From the NCBI GenBank assembly GCA_029932445.1, contig JAOZQB010000062.1:2861-14717 (forward strand): a stretch of 11,857 bases of DNA, given 5' to 3'. Of this stretch, positions 1-5,794 are shown one piece after another. Each line of letters begins with the position of its first letter. The stretch's first letter is position 1. Position numbers and translations under genes: made by a program. The notes beneath the pieces are model-generated. The model was not told the origin of the DNA, did no database searches, and was given only the letters and a program-made list of their open reading frames with translations. Origin of the DNA: Bacteroidales bacterium (lineage in GTDB: Bacteria > Bacteroidota > Bacteroidia > Bacteroidales > JAADGE01).

Positions 1-144
1 AAAACAAAACTTATAATCAACCGGTTATACGAAAAAGGTGATGAATTATCCGAAGATACCGGAAAGGAATTTCAATACATTTATGAATTTAAATTTAATT
101 TTATTGAAATTGATGAAGAAAACTCTGAGGTTTTTATTTTCTGA
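1..144 (+). CDS. SiaC-like DUF1987 protein, C-terminal fragment (gene starts before the window)
   Basis: Frame 1 is open from the first base to a TGA stop at 142-144, giving 47 residues ending ENSEVFIF. The fragment aligns with the C-terminus of the complete DUF1987 gene that follows: here KEFQYIYEFKFNFIEI, there IEFQYMYDIKFNFKVI, with the preceding GDELSEDTG matching the DDELMYDVG segment. It is therefore the tail of a paralogue. In Pseudomonas the family member SiaC is a phosphoprotein controlled by the kinase SiaB and phosphatase SiaA, and it activates a diguanylate cyclase. Whether this copy keeps the phosphosite cannot be judged, because that part lies outside the window. Confidence 0.8.
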   Translation, partial: KTKLIINRLYEKGDELSEDTGKEFQYIYEFKFNFIEIDEENSEVFIF

Positions 145-263
145 CATTTGTTCACTATATTTTCATTACATCTATTTGTTAATCGTTTTGTAATAGTCGT
201 TTTTTTTCATACTTTTATATCGTTAATTTAGTAACCCTATAAATTAATTTGTTTAAATACAAT

Positions 264-662
264 ATGGAAACAATTAAATTAAAGAGAACACAACTCAGTC
301 CTGAAATTACTTTAGATAAAACAAATAATATCTTTGAAATTTCAGGAAAATCAGGTGTAGAAAATGCTTATGATTTCTACAAACCCATATTAGATTGGTT
401 CATAGAATATTTTAAAACTCCGAATGAAAATACAGAAATTAATTTTTATTTAGAATATCTGAATTCTGCCTCTTCGGTACAAATAGGAAATTTATTTAAT
501 TTATTTAAAATTAATAAAGATAAATGTAAAATTTCCCTAAATTGGTTTCACGAATCTGATGATGAACTCATGTATGATGTCGGTATAGAATTTCAATATA
601 TGTATGACATAAAATTCAATTTTAAAGTAATAAAAGAAGATTCAGACCGGTTTCAATTTTAA
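264..662 (+). CDS. SiaC-like DUF1987 family regulatory protein
   Basis: This small cytosolic protein (132 aa from the ATG at 264) has the DUF1987/SiaC pattern: an N-terminal strand pair ending in ISGKSGVENAYDFY, then KPILDWFIEYF, the LEYLNSASS segment, NWFHESDDELMYDVG and the FNFKVI tail. In characterised SiaC the phosphorylated residue is a Thr in the Asn-Thr-x-Ser region after the central strand. Here that position appears to be Ser (N-S-A-S-S). A TTG at 249 would add five residues, but the ATG fits family N-termini better. It lies 119 bases after a paralogue on the same strand. A role as a partner-switch protein in a SiaA/SiaB-type stress or c-di-GMP pathway is inferred from the family. 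The kinase and phosphatase genes are not in view. Confidence 0.85.
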   Translation: METIKLKRTQLSPEITLDKTNNIFEISGKSGVENAYDFYKPILDWFIEYFKTPNENTEINFYLEYLNSASSVQIGNLFNLFKINKDKCKISLNWFHESDDELMYDVGIEFQYMYDIKFNFKVIKEDSDRFQF

Positions 663-669
663 TCAGTTT

Positions 670-1134
670 CTAATAAATCTTAAAATTTGATTCCTTTTTA
701 TTTTTATAAACCGGATATACAACATAATGATAAATAATACAACCGATACAGAAATTAAAAGCAACATCCGCAAAAATACAAACAGCTAATATTCCCGCTA
801 TTACAGAAGCAGCCAACGGGAAAAAGAAAAATAATCCCAACGCTAAAGCGGATAAAAAGAATCCCAAACGTGCGGCAAAAACCTTTGGTGCTTTATTAAT
901 CATCTTTTTAGGCAAATTAGTAATATTAAAAAACGTTTTTACCAACCACGAAATAGGGCTGACAGGAACTTTCTCAAATATTCTGAATGAAAAATCGAAC
1001 AAAGCAACTGCTAAAAACAATATATTTTGTGTAATTATAAATAAAAGAATTAAGCTCAAAACTAAAGAAGCTGTAACTCTGCTTACATTTTCATTTATTT
1101 GTTCGTTTGATACGGGGCATACTAATTGATTCAT
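670..1134 (-). CDS. DUF4395 family integral membrane protein
   Basis: The protein has 154 aa and matches DUF4395 in layout. A short N-terminus carries Cys6-Pro7 and the ENVSRVTASLVL opening. A first hydrophobic span covers about residues 21-45, then comes an amphipathic middle with the basic Pro-rich stretch NLPKKMINKAPKVFAARLG. Two further hydrophobic spans follow at about 90-112 and 113-137, ending in the conserved FCIGC motif (Cys129, Cys132). The biochemical role of the family is unknown; the Cys-x-x-Cys at the membrane edge suggests redox or metal chemistry (inference). The gene is convergent with the DUF1987 gene, with seven bases between the stops. Upstream are a good Bacteroidetes-type promoter and stacked Crp/Fnr-like dyads, so control by oxygen, NO or a related signal is plausible. 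Confidence 0.8.
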   Translation of the reverse strand: MNQLVCPVSNEQINENVSRVTASLVLSLILLFIITQNILFLAVALFDFSFRIFEKVPVSPISWLVKTFFNITNLPKKMINKAPKVFAARLGFFLSALALGLFFFFPLAASVIAGILAVCIFADVAFNFCIGCIIYHYVVYPVYKNKKESNFKIY

Positions 1135-1172
1135 TTATTCTGTTTTATTTGATTTATAGCAATATTGTAACG

Positions 1173-1202
1173 CAAAGATACACATCTTTGATTTATATCA
1201 AT
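1173..1202 (-). promoter_or_regulatory. Promoter of the DUF4395 gene (Bacteroidetes -33/-7 type)
   Basis: On the minus strand TATCTTTG (1180-1173) matches the Bacteroidetes -7 consensus TAnnTTTG exactly. An ATTG (1202-1199) lies 18 bases upstream, where the -33 TTTG element is expected. The -7 box ends 38 bases before the DUF4395 ATG. The -7 box is also the left arm of a perfect dyad, CAAAGAT-ACAC-ATCTTTG (1173-1190). Confidence 0.6.
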
Positions 1203-1217
1203 GTGATTTCAGTCACT
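1188..1217. promoter_or_regulatory. Adjacent FNR-like and CRP-like palindromes
   Basis: TTGAT-TTAT-ATCAA at 1188-1201 is a perfect match to the classical FNR box TTGATnnnnATCAA. Immediately beside it, TGTGA-TTTCAG-TCACT at 1202-1217 matches the CRP-type TGTGAnnnnnnTCACA in nine of ten fixed positions. The first dyad overlaps the -33 element and spacer of the minus-strand DUF4395 promoter, so binding there would be expected to repress. The second is centred about 40 bases upstream of the likely transcription start, a class II activator position. The cognate regulator is not in the window. Confidence 0.5.
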
Positions 1218-1326
1218 TTTTTTATTATTTATCAATAAATTTCACAGAAAACCAAATCCGGAATGTTGTATTTTTAAAAACAGAAACACATATTACTGTA
1301 TGTCCGATAATTATAAGAAATATATT

Positions 1327-1998
1327 TTACTTTAATTGATTTAAACGAATCAACAATTCTTTTTGAATTTTTTCTTTTAATTCATTCATATTAATATCTG
1401 CAGAAAGTTCCTTTCTAATTGAAGTCACGCTTTTTTCGGTAAATCCGCACGGATTAATAGAGTCAAAATAAGACAAATCGGTATTCACATTTAAAGCAAT
1501 GCCGTGCATTGTAATGTTCCTGCTTACTTTTACTCCGATTGAACATATTTTACGTTCTCTTATTGTTTCTGTTTCCAGCCAAACACCGATATTTCCGGCA
1601 CTTATTTCACCTTTTATACCGTAATCTTTTAAAATATCAATAATCAAATATTCAAGCAAATAAATATAATCTTTAACTCCCAAATGATAATTTTCCAGGT
1701 CAATAATCGGATACATTACAATTTGCCCCGGTCCGTGATAAGTAATATCTCCTCCCCTGTCAACCGGAAAAAATTCAGCATTTAGTTGTTTCAATCGGTC
1801 TTCAGTTATAAGAAAATTGTTTCTGTTACCGCTTTTCCCTATGGTATAAACATGCGGATGTTCACAAAATAATATACTCCCTTCAATATTTTCGCCTTTT
1901 AACTTCTTTAAAATTGCTTCTTCAAAAATATCATTTTGAATTTTATAAGCTTTTTTATAAGAAATTAATCCCAAATTTTTAATTATTATTTTTTCCAT
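1327..1998 (-). CDS. lipB: Octanoyltransferase LipB (lipoate biosynthesis)
   Basis: LipB transfers octanoyl from acyl carrier protein to the lipoyl domains of 2-oxoacid dehydrogenases and GcvH. From the ATG at 1998 the product has 223 aa, normal for the family. Visible signatures are HPHVYTIGK, the hallmark RGGDITYHGPGQ followed by YPIIDL, GVWLE, the catalytic Lys157 in SIGVKVSRNITMHG, and the catalytic Cys184 in INPCGF. The reading frame extends to a TTG at 2016, but that TTG lies within a -7-like box and adds residues not expected in LipB, so the ATG is preferred. The gene is divergent from iorA. No lipA or other lipoate gene is adjacent. Confidence 0.95.
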   Translation of the reverse strand: MEKIIIKNLGLISYKKAYKIQNDIFEEAILKKLKGENIEGSILFCEHPHVYTIGKSGNRNNFLITEDRLKQLNAEFFPVDRGGDITYHGPGQIVMYPIIDLENYHLGVKDYIYLLEYLIIDILKDYGIKGEISAGNIGVWLETETIRERKICSIGVKVSRNITMHGIALNVNTDLSYFDSINPCGFTEKSVTSIRKELSADINMNELKEKIQKELLIRLNQLK

Positions 1999-2013
1999 AT
2001 TTTTTAAAAAATG

Positions 2014-2021
2014 CAAAGATG
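2014..2021 (-). promoter_or_regulatory. Possible -7 box of lipB
   Basis: CATCTTTG on the minus strand matches TAnnTTTG except at the first base and ends 15 bases before the preferred lipB ATG. No convincing -33 element at the right distance was seen, so this is tentative. It also argues against the in-frame TTG at 2016, which lies inside the box. Confidence 0.3.
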
Positions 2022-2107
2022 CAATTATTAAAAGACAATTTTTAAAGGTTTTATAAACTTTTAATATTTTTTTAAAAAAGCGTTATAAAATATAAACCGA
2101 AATTTCT

Positions 2108-2115
2108 TATATTTG
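2108..2115 (+). promoter_or_regulatory. Probable -7 box of the iorA operon
   Basis: TATATTTG matches the Bacteroidetes -7 consensus TAnnTTTG and lies 48 bases before the iorA ATG. The -33 position holds only a weak GTTA (2082-2085). The leader after the box is A-rich, as is common for translation starts in this phylum, with no Shine-Dalgarno motif. Confidence 0.5.
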
Positions 2116-2163
2116 CGAAAATACAAAAACACATATTTTTCAACAAAAAAATAAAAAATCATA

Positions 2164-3774
2164 ATGGATAAATTACTTTTATTAGGAGACGAAGCAATTG
2201 CACAAGCTGCAATTGATGCCGGTTTATCGGGCGCTTATGCCTATCCCGGAACACCCTCCACGGAAATTACCGAATACATACAAAGAAATAAAATTGCAAA
2301 AGAAAGAAACATTCACAGCGAATGGTCAACAAACGAAAAAACAGCCATGGAGTCGGCTCTCGGAATGTCCTATGCCGGAAAACGTGCAATGGTTTGCATG
2401 AAACATGTGGGACTTAATGTTGCAGCCGATGCCTTTATGAATTCGGCAATTACCGGGGTAAACGGCGGATTGATTATTGTCGTAGCTGATGATCCGAGTA
2501 TGCACTCTTCTCAAAATGAGCAAGATTCTCGATATTTCGGCGATTTTGCAATGGTTCCGATTTTTGAACCTTCAAATCAACAAGAAGCATACGATATGGC
2601 TTATGAAGCATTTGATTTTTCTGAAAAATTTAACGTACCGGTTTTATTTCGTATAACAACACGCTTAGCACATTCCAGAAGCGGTATCACAAGAAAAAAA
2701 CTTACAGATGAAAATAAAAACAGTTTTCCCGGAGATTTAAGACAATTTGTTTTACTCCCTGCAATTGCTAAAAAAAATTATCGTATCTTAATCGGTAATC
2801 AAGTGCGTTTGGAAGATGCTTCCGAACATTCGGCTTTTAATGAATACATCAAAGGAAACGATAAATCAATCGGAATTATAGCTTCCGGAATTGCTTACAA
2901 TTATCTTATTGAAAATTTTGAAAACGGAAAAGTTCCTTATCCGGTCGTAAAAATAAGTCAATACCCTCTACCCTCTGATATGATCAGAGAACTCTATGAA
3001 GAATGTGAAACAATAATGGTGATGGAAGACGGCTATCCGTTTATTGAACATAAACTTACGGGTGTTCTCGGTGATAAAAAAGTAAAAGGAAGATTAACAG
3101 GCGATTTACCGCGTGACGGTGAATTAAATCCGAACCATGTTGCTGTTGCTTTGGGGCTGGAAAAACCGGTTGAAGAAAAACAAGCTGAAATTTTAGCTCC
3201 CCGTCCGCCGGCATTATGCCCGGGTTGCGGACATACCGATGTATTTTTGGCACTTAATGAAGTGATGAAGGAATACGGACCGGGAAGAGTTTTCTCCGAT
3301 ATCGGATGTTACACACTTTCTGCTTTGAAACCTTTGGAAAGCATTAACACATGTGTTGATATGGGAGCTTCAATAACGATGGCAAAAGGAGCTTCCGATG
3401 CGGGACTAAAACATGCCGTTGCTTTTATCGGAGATTCTACTTTTACCCATTCCGGAATGACCGGTTTACTTGATTGTGTTTATGAAAATACGGCGATTAC
3501 GGTTATTATCTCAGATAATGATACCACAGGTATGACAGGCGGACAAGCTTCGCATGCCGAACATCGTTTGCACCAAATATGCAAAGGACTCGGTGTTGAA
3601 GAAGATCACATCAGAAGTTTTATTCCCTTAAGAAAAAATCATGAAGAAGCTTTAGAAATTATAAAGGAAGAGCTTGAATATGAGGGTGTTTCAGTTATCA
3701 TTCCGCACCGTGAGTGTGTCAGAACTTTGGAACGTAAACATAAAATGAAAGTGAAAGTTGAAAAAATGAATTAA
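2164..3774 (+). CDS. iorA: Indolepyruvate:ferredoxin oxidoreductase alpha subunit, short form without ferredoxin domain
   Basis: IorA with IorB oxidatively decarboxylates aryl-pyruvates from aromatic amino acid transamination to arylacetyl-CoA, passing electrons to ferredoxin. The 536-aa protein shows the family order. An N-terminal pyrimidine-binding domain has LGDEAIAQAAIDAG (8-20), AYPGTPSTEI (26-35), WSTNEKTAMESALG (54-67) and DDPSMHSSQNEQDSR (109-123). A transketolase C-terminal-like middle domain follows. The TPP domain has CPGCGHTD (352-359), IGDSTFTHSGMTG (422-434) and the Mg/TPP segment DNDTTGMTGG (451-460). Cys352 and Cys355 could ligate the proximal cluster, perhaps with Cys382. 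Many archaeal IorA proteins run on into a ferredoxin domain with two 4Fe-4S motifs; this one stops after RECVRTLERKHK, with no CxxCxxC motif. It is separated from iorB by a repeat array, and its last two codons and stop (ATGAATTAA) recur at the start of each array unit. Confidence 0.93.
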   Translation: MDKLLLLGDEAIAQAAIDAGLSGAYAYPGTPSTEITEYIQRNKIAKERNIHSEWSTNEKTAMESALGMSYAGKRAMVCMKHVGLNVAADAFMNSAITGVNGGLIIVVADDPSMHSSQNEQDSRYFGDFAMVPIFEPSNQQEAYDMAYEAFDFSEKFNVPVLFRITTRLAHSRSGITRKKLTDENKNSFPGDLRQFVLLPAIAKKNYRILIGNQVRLEDASEHSAFNEYIKGNDKSIGIIASGIAYNYLIENFENGKVPYPVVKISQYPLPSDMIRELYEECETIMVMEDGYPFIEHKLTGVLGDKKVKGRLTGDLPRDGELNPNHVAVALGLEKPVEEKQAEILAPRPPALCPGCGHTDVFLALNEVMKEYGPGRVFSDIGCYTLSALKPLESINTCVDMGASITMAKGASDAGLKHAVAFIGDSTFTHSGMTGLLDCVYENTAITVIISDNDTTGMTGGQASHAEHRLHQICKGLGVEEDHIRSFIPLRKNHEEALEIIKEELEYEGVSVIIPHRECVRTLERKHKMKVKVEKMN

Positions 3775-3952
3775 AAGGTTTCACGCAAAACAAATAAAGA
3801 AAAACGCAAATAACGCGATAACACTCTATGCAATATAAATAATTTAATTATTAAAAGATGAAATTCGCAGAATTGTAAATAATCTTTAAATTTCTTTGCA
3901 ATCTTTGCGAAAAACTTCGCGACTTTTGCGTGAAATAATATAAAACATAAAA
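3766..3952. repeat. Array unit 1: internally deleted GxxExxY-type element (187 bp)
   Basis: This is the first of three tandem units. It starts at the last codons of iorA (ATGAATTAA) and ends just before the next ATGAATTAA at 3953. Near its ends are perfect 11-bp inverted repeats, TTTCACGCAAA (3779-3789) and TTTGCGTGAAA (3925-3935). Between them is a shared head, the ATAACACTCT motif, and a tail that includes the 3' end of the GxxExxY reading frame. Bases 3816-3938 match 4610-4732 of unit 3 with one mismatch (3924). A small hairpin, GCGAA-AAAC-TTCGC, is at 3907-3920. Compared with unit 2, nearly the whole gene is missing, which makes this unit MITE-like. Confidence 0.85.
3848..3889 (+). pseudogene. 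Residual C-terminus of a GxxExxY gene in unit 1
   Basis: In frame, these bases read LLKDEIRRIVNNL and a stop, against LLKDDIHRIVNNL and a stop at the end of the intact gene in unit 2. An in-frame TAA lies directly upstream, so nothing is translated. It is the trace of an internal deletion that removed the rest of the gene. Confidence 0.8.
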
Positions 3953-4532
3953 ATGAATTAAAAGGTTTCATGCAAAGCAAATAAAGAAAAACGCAAAGAA
4001 CGCGAAGAAAATTTTTATACAAAAAACAATATAACACTCTCTGCAGTTTTTGAAAAACTTTGTAACTTTAGAAAGAAATAAAAAATATCAGATGACAGAA
4101 AATGAAATTTCATATAAGATAATAGGTGCCGCTATTGAATTGCATAAAACAATAGGTCCCGGGCTTCTTGAATCTGCTTATGAAAATGCTCTTGCTTTTG
4201 ATTTAAAAAAAATGGGATTTTCCGTAAAACAACAAGTTCCGATGCCTTTTATTTATAAAAATATAAAACAAGATGTAGGATACAGAATTTATTTATTAGT
4301 TAATAATAAAGTAATTATTGAAATAAAATCAATAGAAACATTAGCACCAGTTCATTTTGCTCAAACTTTAACTTATTTAAGATTAGCTGAACTTAAATTA
4401 GCTTTATTAATAAATTTCAACAACAAACTACTAAAAGATGATATTCACAGAATTGTAAATAATCTTTAAATTTATTTGCATTCTTTGCGAGAAACTTTGT
4501 GCTCTTTGCGTGAAATAATATAAAACATAAAA
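3953..4532 (+). mobile_element. Array unit 2: complete element carrying the GxxExxY gene (580 bp)
   Basis: The unit runs from ATGAATTAA at 3953 to the base before the next copy at 4533. It holds the same head and tail as units 1 and 3 but encloses a full GxxExxY gene. The inner ends are TTTCATGCAAA (3966-3976) and TTTGCGTGAAA (4505-4515), complementary apart from one G-T pair. The junction of units 1 and 2 (3925-4011) matches the junction of units 2 and 3 (4505-4591) with one mismatch. No transposase, integrase or group II intron motif is visible; the only protein is the nuclease-like one. Calling it mobile is inference from the shared ends and deleted derivatives. Confidence 0.6.
4092..4469 (+). 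CDS. GxxExxY family protein, PD-(D/E)XK nuclease-like, putative catalytic Asp replaced
   Basis: From the ATG at 4092 the protein has 125 aa, typical of the family. It opens MTENEISYKIIGAAIELHKTIG and shows the name-giving motif in GPGLLESAYENAL (Gly24, Glu27, Tyr30). The nuclease-like core is GYRIYLLV, then KVIIEIKS with Glu77-x-Lys79, followed by VHFAQTLTYLRL (Gln91, Tyr95) and LLINFN. From memory, relatives usually have Asp before LLV (GYR.DLLV). Here the codon is TAT for Tyr67, one base from GAT, so catalysis may be impaired. The frame extends upstream to a TTG at 4050, but family N-termini support the ATG. The family's function is not established. The gene lies inside the tandem array between iorA and iorB, on the same strand. 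Confidence 0.88.
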   Translation: MTENEISYKIIGAAIELHKTIGPGLLESAYENALAFDLKKMGFSVKQQVPMPFIYKNIKQDVGYRIYLLVNNKVIIEIKSIETLAPVHFAQTLTYLRLAELKLALLINFNNKLLKDDIHRIVNNL

Positions 4533-4753
4533 ATGAATTAAAAGGTTTCATGCAAAGCAAATAAAGAAAAACGCAAATAACGCGAAGAAAAATAGTAAAT
4601 TAAATAACACGATAACACTCTATGCAATATAAATAATTTAATTATTAAAAGATGAAATTCGCAGAATTGTAAATAATCTTTAAATTTCTTTGCAATCTTT
4701 GCGAAAAACTTCGCGACCTTTGCGTGAAATAAAAAACAATAAAAATATAAAAC
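4533..4753. repeat. Array unit 3: internally deleted GxxExxY-type element (221 bp)
   Basis: The unit begins with ATGAATTAA and runs to the base before the iorB ATG. Its head (to about 4591) follows unit 2, with TTTCATGCAAA at 4546-4556. Its body and tail (4610-4732) follow unit 1 with one mismatch, including TTTGCGTGAAA at 4719-4729 and the hairpin GCGAA-AAAC-TTCGC at 4701-4714. The unit is therefore mosaic, as expected from unequal crossing-over or gene conversion. The segment just before iorB (TATAAAACATGAAAA) resembles the end of units 1 and 2 (TATAAAACATAAAA), so the iorB start region is part of the repeated sequence. Confidence 0.85.
4642..4683 (+). pseudogene. Residual C-terminus of a GxxExxY gene in unit 3
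   Basis: These bases read LLKDEIRRIVNNL and a stop, identical to the remnant in unit 1 and differing from the intact unit 2 gene at two residues (E for D, R for H). The shared differences and deletion boundary show that units 1 and 3 derive from one deleted ancestor, not from two independent deletions of unit 2. Confidence 0.8.
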
Positions 4754-5341
4754 ATGAAAACAGATATAATATTATCAGGTGTAGGCGGACAAGGCATTTT
4801 ATCAATTGCCGCAACTATCGGCACAGCAGCTTTACAAGACGGTTTAAATATAAAACAATCGGAAGTACACGGCATGAGCCAAAGAGGCGGCGATGTATCA
4901 TCAAATATGCGCGTTTCCGATAAACCTATTGCTTCCGATCTTATTTCAAAGGGAAAAGCCGATGTTATTCTGTCGGTAGAACCGATGGAAGCATTACGTT
5001 TTGTTTCTTATTTAAAAAAAGACGGATGGCTTATCACCAATTCAAAACCCTTTAAAAACATTCCGAATTATCCGGATATCGAAGGTATTTATGAAGAAAT
5101 TCGTAAAATAAAAAACCATATCATCGTTGATGCCGACGGTATTGCCAAAGAATTAAAATCGTTACGTTCTTCAAATATTGTCATGCTGGGTGCCGCATCG
5201 CCCTTTATTGATATGAACTTTGAAAGTTTTAAAAATGCCTTACGTACCATTTTCGGAAAAAAAGGTGAAGATGTTGTGGCTAAAAATATTCTGGCTTTAG
5301 AAAAAGGCAGAGAATTTACCATGTCAAAAATAAATAAGTAA
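4754..5341 (+). CDS. iorB: Indolepyruvate:ferredoxin oxidoreductase beta subunit
   Basis: The 195-aa protein belongs to the pyruvate ferredoxin oxidoreductase gamma-type family and should bind CoA and complete the IorAB heterodimer. It shows the N-terminal GVGGQGIL (9-16), EVHGMSQRGGDVSSNMRVSD (37-56), SVEPMEALRF (74-83), the DADGIA segment (126-131) and NIVMLGAASP (141-150). Length is normal for the short IorB. The ATG directly follows the repeat array, so its leader comes from repeat unit 3. It is 979 bases from the iorA stop, unusually far for subunits of one enzyme. The stop codon abuts the next ATG (TAAATG), implying translational coupling with the DUF4442 gene. Confidence 0.93.
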   Translation: MKTDIILSGVGGQGILSIAATIGTAALQDGLNIKQSEVHGMSQRGGDVSSNMRVSDKPIASDLISKGKADVILSVEPMEALRFVSYLKKDGWLITNSKPFKNIPNYPDIEGIYEEIRKIKNHIIVDADGIAKELKSLRSSNIVMLGAASPFIDMNFESFKNALRTIFGKKGEDVVAKNILALEKGREFTMSKINK

Positions 5342-5794
5342 ATGACTGAAAATCAAATGCGAAAAATAATAAGGCGGGTATCTTTATATCCGCCTTATTT
5401 AGGTGCAGGTATAAAGTTGAAAAATGTCAACAAAGATTTTACGCGTTTTGAAGTTCAAATGAAAATGCATTGGTATAATCGCAATATTTTCGGAACTCAT
5501 TTCGGAGGTTCTTTATATGCCATGTCCGATCCGTTTTTTGTATTTATCATTATGAATTTTCTCGGAAAAGAATATATTGTATGGGATAAATCGGCAAACA
5601 TTAAGTTTGTAAAACCCGGAAAAGGTACTGTGAATGTTGTATTTGAAATTTCGAAAGATAAACTTGAAGAATTAAAAAATGATGTTGATGAAAAAGGGAA
5701 AAATACGTACTTTTTCAAAACAGAAATTACAAATTCCGACAATGAAGTTGTTGCTCGTATAGAAAAAGAAATTTACGTAAAGAAAAAAAACTAA
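5342..5794 (+). CDS. DUF4442 hotdog-fold protein, possible acyl-CoA thioesterase
   Basis: The 150-aa protein has the DUF4442 layout: SLYPPYLGAGIKLK near the N-terminus, the diagnostic NIFGTHFGGSLYAMSDP (48-64), then VWDKSANIKFVKPGKG (80-95) and a final strand pair ending VARIEKEIYVKK. The domain is a hotdog fold related to PaaI-type thioesterases; no catalytic proof is visible. Its ATG directly follows the iorB stop. Since IorAB makes arylacetyl-CoA, this protein could release arylacetate from CoA (inference from context). It is convergent with the DUF134 gene, and the two 3' ends overlap by four bases (5791-5794), with no terminator between them. Confidence 0.8.
   Translation: MTENQMRKIIRRVSLYPPYLGAGIKLKNVNKDFTRFEVQMKMHWYNRNIFGTHFGGSLYAMSDPFFVFIIMNFLGKEYIVWDKSANIKFVKPGKGTVNVVFEISKDKLEELKNDVDEKGKNTYFFKTEITNSDNEVVARIEKEIYVKKKN

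Noticed and set aside
249..263. TTG start for the DUF1987 gene, five codons upstream of the ATG
   Set aside because: The ATG at 264 gives the usual family N-terminus; the TTG adds residues without support.
1999..2016. TTG start for lipB
   Set aside because: The TTG falls inside a -7-like box and the extra residues are not typical of LipB; the ATG at 1998 fits the family.
2198..2523. Alternative frames inside iorA
   Set aside because: They are shadows of the strongly conserved iorA frame, with no recognisable motifs.
3771..4037. Minus-strand frame through unit 1 (88 aa)
   Set aside because: It runs across repeat sequence and the iorA end, is composed of low-complexity Phe/Leu/Lys residues, and resembles no protein family.
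3766..4753. CRISPR-like or simple tandem repeat array
   Set aside because: The units are 187, 580 and 221 bp, start inside iorA, and contain pieces of the same gene; there is no short regular repeat with unique spacers.
4645..4923. Small frames on both strands over unit 3 and the iorB start
   Set aside because: They overlap the iorB coding start and repeat DNA in other frames and show no domain or plausible start context.
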